NCBI RefSeq assembly: GCF_039540405.1
Contig: NZ_BAABEY010000005.1
Coordinates: 62,001 to 126,000 of the forward strand
Origin: Ravibacter arvi
Lineage (GTDB): Bacteria; Bacteroidota; Bacteroidia; Cytophagales; Spirosomataceae
Length of the DNA: 64,000 nucleotides
Direction: 5' to 3'
Of this stretch, positions 59,673 through 64,000 are shown one piece after another. A model generated the notes under the pieces. The model was not told where the DNA came from. It was given only the letters and a program-made list of their open reading frames with translations, and did not search any database. Both the position numbers and the translations under genes were made by a program. Within the stretch, counting starts at the first letter, position 1. Each line of letters starts with the position of its first letter.

Positions 59673-60254
59673 CTAATTTCCGAAGTTCCGGAAGCCAAGG
59701 GGAGTCACGCAGGCATCCAGCCTGATGTCGTGCCAACCGGGGTCTGAAATTTTGTCCACGGGCTCGAAGCAGCAAATGCCTATTTTCCAGGTATCGGGCC
59801 TGCATTCTGCCAAGAACCGGTCGTAGTAGCCGCCTCCGTAGCCGACTCTGTGGCCCTGCCGGTCACAGACCAGCATCGGCACCAGCACGGCGTCGATAAG
59901 CCGCGCCGGTATCGTATCATTGCCGGTTGGTTCGGGAATACCCCAGCGATTAAGGGAAGTGCCGGTATTTTCGGTGAAAAGATAGTGTGAAAGCAACGGC
60001 TCCCGGGCGGCCATGCGTGGAACGACGATCCGGATCACGGGGAAGTCGGTTGCAATCCTCCGGATGATGGAGAAGGTGTCTATTTCCTTTTTATTCCGGG
60101 CAGGCAAAAAGGTATGAAGGTGCCTGATTTCCGGATGTTCGGACAGCCAGGACACAATTTTGTCTCCGATTCCGGCTGAGCAGTCGCCGATGGTTTCATC
60201 CGTCAGTAACGCCCGCTTTTTTTTGTAGATGGTTCTCAGCTCATCCTTGTTCAT
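59673..60254 (-). CDS. 5-formyltetrahydrofolate cyclo-ligase
   Basis: A 193-residue enzyme that converts 5-formyl-THF to 5,10-methenyl-THF with ATP. The N-terminal KDELRTIYKKKRALLTDE, the middle PRMAAREPLLSHYLF and the C-terminal signature VPMLVCDRQGHRVGYGGGYYDRFL (the phosphate-binding GYGGGYYDR) are diagnostic of the YgfA/MTHFS family. Its start overlaps the bshC stop by 4 bp (ATGA), so both are on one transcript. Confidence 0.93.
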   Translation of the reverse strand: MNKDELRTIYKKKRALLTDETIGDCSAGIGDKIVSWLSEHPEIRHLHTFLPARNKKEIDTFSIIRRIATDFPVIRIVVPRMAAREPLLSHYLFTENTGTSLNRWGIPEPTGNDTIPARLIDAVLVPMLVCDRQGHRVGYGGGYYDRFLAECRPDTWKIGICCFEPVDKISDPGWHDIRLDACVTPLGFRNFGN

Positions 60255-61816
60255 GGCTGTTCCGCGACACCTTCTTCCATAATGACAAAACGGAAATCGA
60301 GCGGGTCAAACATCAGGAAGAGATTCGGGATAAAATGTCGGTTGGCCAAATGAAAATCCAGGAAATTGGCGAACCTTTCCTGGGGAATGCCGCGCGGGAA
60401 AAAGCTGTCCAATACCGTCTGAAGTTGCCCCAGTATTATGCCGTGCTTTCTTTCTTCTGCCTTGTGGATCCGTTTTTCCAGTTTGCCGAACGATTTGAGC
60501 CACCTTGTTTTTTCGGCAAGGGCCGCCGCTTCCATGGTGACGTCCACCGCTTTTGCCTTGGCGGATACTTTGTCAAAAAGTGCCTTTAGCTCAGCTTTTT
60601 CGTCATCCAGAAACAGGTTGTGCTCGGCGCTCATTTCTACTATTTTTTTCCGGAGCGCCTCTTTCCCGCGAAATACGTCCTGGTAACTGAGCTTCAGCTT
60701 TTTCATGCGGCGCTCTTCCGATGCGGTCACGTATAGAGCAAAATTGCGGGGGATAAGCGCCGGGAATGGCACGTTATAGTGCTCGAAAATGCCTTTCAAC
60801 TGCATCCAGTAAGGAATTTCCGAGGGGCCACCCACATAGGCGAGGTTGGGCAGGATCCACTCCTGGTAAAGTGGCCTCAGTACAACATTCGGACTGAACC
60901 GTTCGGGGTGTGCTTCTGCTTCCTGAAAGATTGTTTCCCGGTCGAACCGGATACCGGAACCGAGCGGACGGTATTCGTCACCGTTTCTGACGATACGGTC
61001 GCGGAGGCCGGGTTGCAGATAGAAAAGATTGATCTCACGGGCATGAACCGGGGTGTCATACCCCATCCCATTTAATTTGGCGGAGGTTTGCGCTACTATA
61101 TCGGCGCAGGCTACTTCCGTGAGCTCGTCTTTAATAACCGGCAGAAACTGGCGTTTGAGGTCGGCATCGGCCGCATCGAGACAAATCAGCCCGGCTTTAC
61201 CAAAAAGCTCATGCATGTATTGCCGGACTGCCCCGGTCAGTGTATCATTTTCACCATAGGCGCGTTCGAAAAGGCCAGCCGGCTCCGGGAACCGCGAGGC
61301 CATGGCGGCCAGCTCACGCGGATTGAGCTCACCGACCGCACCTGAGGCTTCGTGCTGCCAGGTGTAAGTCCTGCCGAATGCATTTACCGACGCGATTTCC
61401 GCAAAGTCGTGATCTTCAGTCGCCATCCAATAAACGGGGACGAAATCATATTCGGGGTACGAGATCTTAAGCAGGCGCGAAAGATTGATCGTAGTGACAA
61501 TCTTATAAACAATATACAGCGGTCCGCCGAAAATATTGAGCTGATGACCCGTGGTTACCGTAAAGGTATTGGGACTGAGAAGTGATGAGAAATCCGGTTT
61601 TTCGGGCAGATCCTGGTATTGCTTTTCGAGAACAGCTACCAATTGCTCGCGCTTACTAAGCTCAAATGAAGCTTTTTGGTCGATGAGGTGCCGGAAGTTT
61701 TCCAACCTGGGGTAATGCGAGTAGAACGACCTTAGCTCCGGTTTTTCGGCGAGGTAATCGGTAAGAAGCCTTGGGAACTGCCCGGTCTGCTGCAGCTCAA
61801 GATAATGTTGTGTCAT
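60251..61816 (-). CDS. bshC: Bacillithiol biosynthesis cysteine-adding enzyme BshC
   Basis: A 521-residue enzyme that adds cysteine to GlcN-malate in the last step of bacillithiol synthesis. The BshC pattern is clear: FTVTTGHQLNIFGGPLYIVY (TGHQ), VPVYWMATEDHDFAEIASV, then VLRPLYQEWILPNLAYVGGP with EIPYWMQLKG, and a coiled-coil region (about 400-470). Full length. Bacillithiol is the low-molecular-weight thiol of Firmicutes and many Bacteroidota. bshA and bshB are not in the window. It is co-transcribed with the cyclo-ligase gene downstream. Confidence 0.95.
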   Translation of the reverse strand: MTQHYLELQQTGQFPRLLTDYLAEKPELRSFYSHYPRLENFRHLIDQKASFELSKREQLVAVLEKQYQDLPEKPDFSSLLSPNTFTVTTGHQLNIFGGPLYIVYKIVTTINLSRLLKISYPEYDFVPVYWMATEDHDFAEIASVNAFGRTYTWQHEASGAVGELNPRELAAMASRFPEPAGLFERAYGENDTLTGAVRQYMHELFGKAGLICLDAADADLKRQFLPVIKDELTEVACADIVAQTSAKLNGMGYDTPVHAREINLFYLQPGLRDRIVRNGDEYRPLGSGIRFDRETIFQEAEAHPERFSPNVVLRPLYQEWILPNLAYVGGPSEIPYWMQLKGIFEHYNVPFPALIPRNFALYVTASEERRMKKLKLSYQDVFRGKEALRKKIVEMSAEHNLFLDDEKAELKALFDKVSAKAKAVDVTMEAAALAEKTRWLKSFGKLEKRIHKAEERKHGIILGQLQTVLDSFFPRGIPQERFANFLDFHLANRHFIPNLFLMFDPLDFRFVIMEEGVAEQP

Positions 61817-61913
61817 AAACAGAAAATCGGAGAATTCCGGTATTTTATCCTAACGTCAAAAGGCGCCTTCATAATTCCCCAAAAGCTTTTAAAGATGAGT
61901 TTTGTCCTTATTG

Positions 61914-62963
61914 CTAGTCTGTAATACTTAATTCTCTGAGGATTAAGTCGGGATCGAACCCGTCTTCTATGGAGGGTAAATGTATTTCGTATGCTTCTTT
62001 CTGAAGTTTTGTGGCGTAAGTTCTGTGGAAGAAATAGCGCCCGTATTTGATTACATAGTTCAGAATAAAAAAGCGATAGGCTTCTTTCATAAAGCGCACC
62101 TCGTTTGCGGTAAGCGGGTAAACTGCGTGGTAGGCTTTCAGGAACAGCAGAAAGCGGGGTTCGTTCAGCGTACGGATGCCGTAGCTGAAAACGGTACGGT
62201 CGCCGACGTCGGAAACCACACGGCTGAAAAAGTAGAAGTCCATGATCCGGTTGGAAATCCGGAACCAGTCATAATCCCATCTCGAAAAGAGGGAGAGGTC
62301 CTCGTCGACGGAAAAATTGCCGATGTTCCAGTCGACAAAGACCGGCATCCGGTCGAAGGTGCTGATTTTCAGTGCATCAATATTGCGGATAAACTGGTCG
62401 CAGTGGTTTTTGATGGCGTCAATATGAAGCCGGTATTCAAATTGCCCGGCTTCGCTTTGAAGTATGTTCTGCAGTTCCTGTATGTCGGTTCGAACGGTTT
62501 TCGACGACTTTGGAAGTACCTTTCCGACGCGATGACATGCTTTGTGGAAGGCGGCCATCTCCTTTCCGAATTTCTGGATTTCCGCTTCATTTAGCCTGCG
62601 TGGCAAACGGTGCGCGCTTCGGATCGGGTTGTAAAACACAACCCAGGTGTCTGTAATTCCCTGTTTGTGCCGATAGGTATAGACCTGGTTGTTTTTAACC
62701 AGCGACTTTGCCAATACATTTTCGTAGGGGTACAGGAGGTTGTTCGCCAGCGAGTGAATGATCCGGTGGTCTTCTCTGAAGTGTTCATAGACGCCAAAAT
62801 AGGAGAGCTTGGCAATCACCATTTCCTCAGAATCGAGCCTGACCCTGAAGACGTGGTTGGTGGAAACCCGCGCGCTGATGTCCTCTATTGAGAGTACTTC
62901 CCGGTTGGGGTCGTACTGGTGCCATGCTTCTTTAATAATAGCCGGATAGTCGATAATACGCAT
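61914..62963 (-). CDS. APH-fold kinase-like protein
   Basis: A 349-residue protein with aminoglycoside-phosphotransferase/choline-kinase-like features. An N-terminal lobe with VSTNHVFRVRLDSEEMVIAK supplies the ATP lysine, and the linker WVVFYNPIRSAHRLPRRLNE leads to the C-lobe. The catalytic loop reads VFVDWNIGNFSVDEDLSLFS: D and N are kept but the usual HGD is VDW, and SRWDYDW could give the metal aspartate. Start at ATG 62963; the 53 extra codons up to 63122 show no conserved features. Substrate unknown. It is not expected to confer resistance on this evidence. Confidence 0.65.
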   Translation of the reverse strand: MRIIDYPAIIKEAWHQYDPNREVLSIEDISARVSTNHVFRVRLDSEEMVIAKLSYFGVYEHFREDHRIIHSLANNLLYPYENVLAKSLVKNNQVYTYRHKQGITDTWVVFYNPIRSAHRLPRRLNEAEIQKFGKEMAAFHKACHRVGKVLPKSSKTVRTDIQELQNILQSEAGQFEYRLHIDAIKNHCDQFIRNIDALKISTFDRMPVFVDWNIGNFSVDEDLSLFSRWDYDWFRISNRIMDFYFFSRVVSDVGDRTVFSYGIRTLNEPRFLLFLKAYHAVYPLTANEVRFMKEAYRFFILNYVIKYGRYFFHRTYATKLQKEAYEIHLPSIEDGFDPDLILRELSITD

Positions 62964-63433
62964 ATTCAAACCTTGGAAAAATGGGCCGGACTTTGACGGG
63001 CTGTTCCCGATTCGCCTTTCCGGCATTGAAATAAACGCTTTGGGCCGGAAATACGCTACATCCGGGCCCGGATAATTTGCGTTTAATAAAATTGTTGCGG
63101 GGGTGTTATTTGAAATGTTCAATTAATTTCGGAGATTTCGAAACGCCCGTCCGGCCTCGTATTCTTTTAAAAATACAGCGCCGGTTTTAAGGGTGGGCCT
63201 GGATCCAGTACGTCATTTACCTGTAATTGAGTAGCATGATATCTCATATTTAACCTTTACCAATAATAATTCAACAAAAGCGATACAAACTCTTAAATAA
63301 CCGTTAATTCCTTTTTTTTATCCTATTTCATTTTCAGGCGTTCGTTTACAGCTCCTCCCGGATGCAATCGCGGGTTTCGGGACGCTGTTTTTAATGGTAT
63401 TCCTGGTCTTGGCACCCATCTTTTACTACGATC
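62964..63433. other. Intergenic region, 470 bp
   Basis: It separates the divergent kinase-like and fbp genes. Bases 63220-63340 are A/T rich, as a promoter region would be, but no exact TTTG-N19-TAnnTTTG pair was found. A 15-codon hydrophobic micro-ORF (63394-63441) overlaps the fbp start out of frame. No hairpin or RNA gene was recognised. Confidence 0.45.
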
Positions 63434-64000
63434 ATGACTAAAAAATCAGTTCAGGAGCTTGCCGTTCTAATCGGCACCACACTAGACCGTTTCATTCATC
63501 AGGAGCAAAGTGCATTTCCGTACGCCACAGGGGAGCTGTCTCACCTGCTCCGCGACATTGCTTTAGCGGGGAAGATCATCAACCGGGAGGTAAACCGGGC
63601 GGGCCTTGTAGACCTTTCGGGGGCAATGGGGCAGTCGAATGTGCAGGGGGAATGCCAGCAAAAGCTGGATGTGATCGCGAATATTCGTTTTCTCAGGGCC
63701 TTGCAAAGAGGCGGCGAGGTATGCGCCATTATTTCGGAAGAAGACGAGGGGATTATCTATACCAATAACGATAACGGAAAATATGTCGTGGCAATCGATC
63801 CGCTCGACGGTTCCTCGAATATAGACGTGAACGTATCGATCGGGACTATATTCTCCATCTACCGCCGTGTGACGCCGATCGGTACGCAAGCCAATATGAG
63901 CGATTTTATGCAGGGCGGAAGGAAGCAGGTTGCGGCCGGATATATCCTTTACGGATCGTCCACCATGCTGGTTTATTCGACAGGCAGCGGGGTAAATGCC
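63434..64000 (+). CDS. fbp: Fructose-1,6-bisphosphatase class I, N-terminal part
   Basis: An open frame from ATG 63434 to the window edge (189 codons), so the gene is cut. It hydrolyses fructose-1,6-bisphosphate to fructose-6-phosphate in gluconeogenesis. The N-terminal LSHLLRDIALAGKIINREVN, the metal-binding IISEEDEGI and IDPLDGSSNIDVNVSIGTIF (about 120-140) are diagnostic of class I FBPases. About 45% of the expected 330-340 residues is missing. Confidence 0.95.
   Translation, partial: MTKKSVQELAVLIGTTLDRFIHQEQSAFPYATGELSHLLRDIALAGKIINREVNRAGLVDLSGAMGQSNVQGECQQKLDVIANIRFLRALQRGGEVCAIISEEDEGIIYTNNDNGKYVVAIDPLDGSSNIDVNVSIGTIFSIYRRVTPIGTQANMSDFMQGGRKQVAAGYILYGSSTMLVYSTGSGVNA

Noticed and set aside
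61914..62963. Aminoglycoside resistance gene
   Set aside because: Only the APH fold is seen; the catalytic loop is altered and no close match to a resistance enzyme can be claimed.

Overview
The window reads as a chromosomal segment of a Bacteroidota bacterium, most likely order Cytophagales (Dyadobacter/Spirosoma-like). The evidence is type IX secretion genes (porU, porV) and gliding gene gldC, the long plant-like form of IspG, a SerB-SerA fusion, the bacillithiol enzyme BshC, DUF5916, DUF4403, DUF4136, DUF6728 and DUF2027-Smr proteins, a eukaryote-like type II glutamine synthetase, and several promoters matching the Bacteroidota consensus TTTG-N18-21-TAnnTTTG. No tRNA, rRNA operon, CRISPR array, prophage or transposase was seen. 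The only RNA gene I can name is rnpB (RNase P RNA, minus strand, about 36051-36466).

Layout. 1-6.8 kb: 3' end of waaA, a ROK regulator, rsgA, a MocR-type regulator, a TonB-dependent receptor and folA. 7-13.5 kb: a small lipoprotein, then a two-gene unit of a large secreted cytochrome c protein (DUF6797) and a DUF5916 protein, convergent with an orphan ECF sigma factor. 14-22.7 kb: an SNF2 helicase, gldC, a minus-strand unit ispG-DUF6728-yjbR-TPR, rsmE and glnII. 22.8-28.7 kb: a minus-strand unit of an FG-GAP protein, an SGNH hydrolase and a 1156-residue PVC-type cytochrome/HEAT protein. 28.8-34.4 kb: a BrkB-like membrane protein, a thioesterase, a PQQ-type sugar dehydrogenase, a ROK sugar kinase and two lipoproteins. 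34.5-42.8 kb: an OmpA protein, rnpB, a DUF4403 protein, a Smr protein, mltG, a lipoprotein, eda and an M16 peptidase-like protein without its metal site. 42.9-48.2 kb: SprT-like, porU, porV. 48.3-57.7 kb: a tiny lipoprotein, serC with serB-serA, a ZIP metal transporter, an M28 peptidase, metE and a PepSY-like lipoprotein. 57.8-64 kb: a Tat-signal protein, fabI, 5-formyl-THF cyclo-ligase, bshC, an APH-fold kinase-like protein and the 5' end of fbp.

How it fits together. Most genes are housekeeping: one-carbon and methionine metabolism (folA, fau, metE, the serine genes), isoprenoid and fatty-acid synthesis (ispG, fabI), thiol redox (bshC) and ribosome maturation (rsgA, rsmE). The accessory layer is cell-surface and periplasmic: T9SS parts, TonB uptake, lipoproteins, and two modules that join beta-propeller dehydrogenase-like domains to a c-type heme. 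Those modules suggest extracytoplasmic oxidation of carbohydrates feeding electrons to the respiratory chain (inference).

The least expected signals are non-coding: (1) a family of 7-bp CTCAYAC arrays, often as inverted pairs, whose last unit supplies the stop codon of the adjacent gene at three of four loci; (2) a multi-stem leader before metE that matches no riboswitch I recognise; (3) a perfect 38-bp palindrome over the zupT promoter with a TTTAGAC/GTCTAAA core; (4) two lipoprotein genes sharing a TTACAACTTT-to-GTC promoter-like signature with identical spacing.
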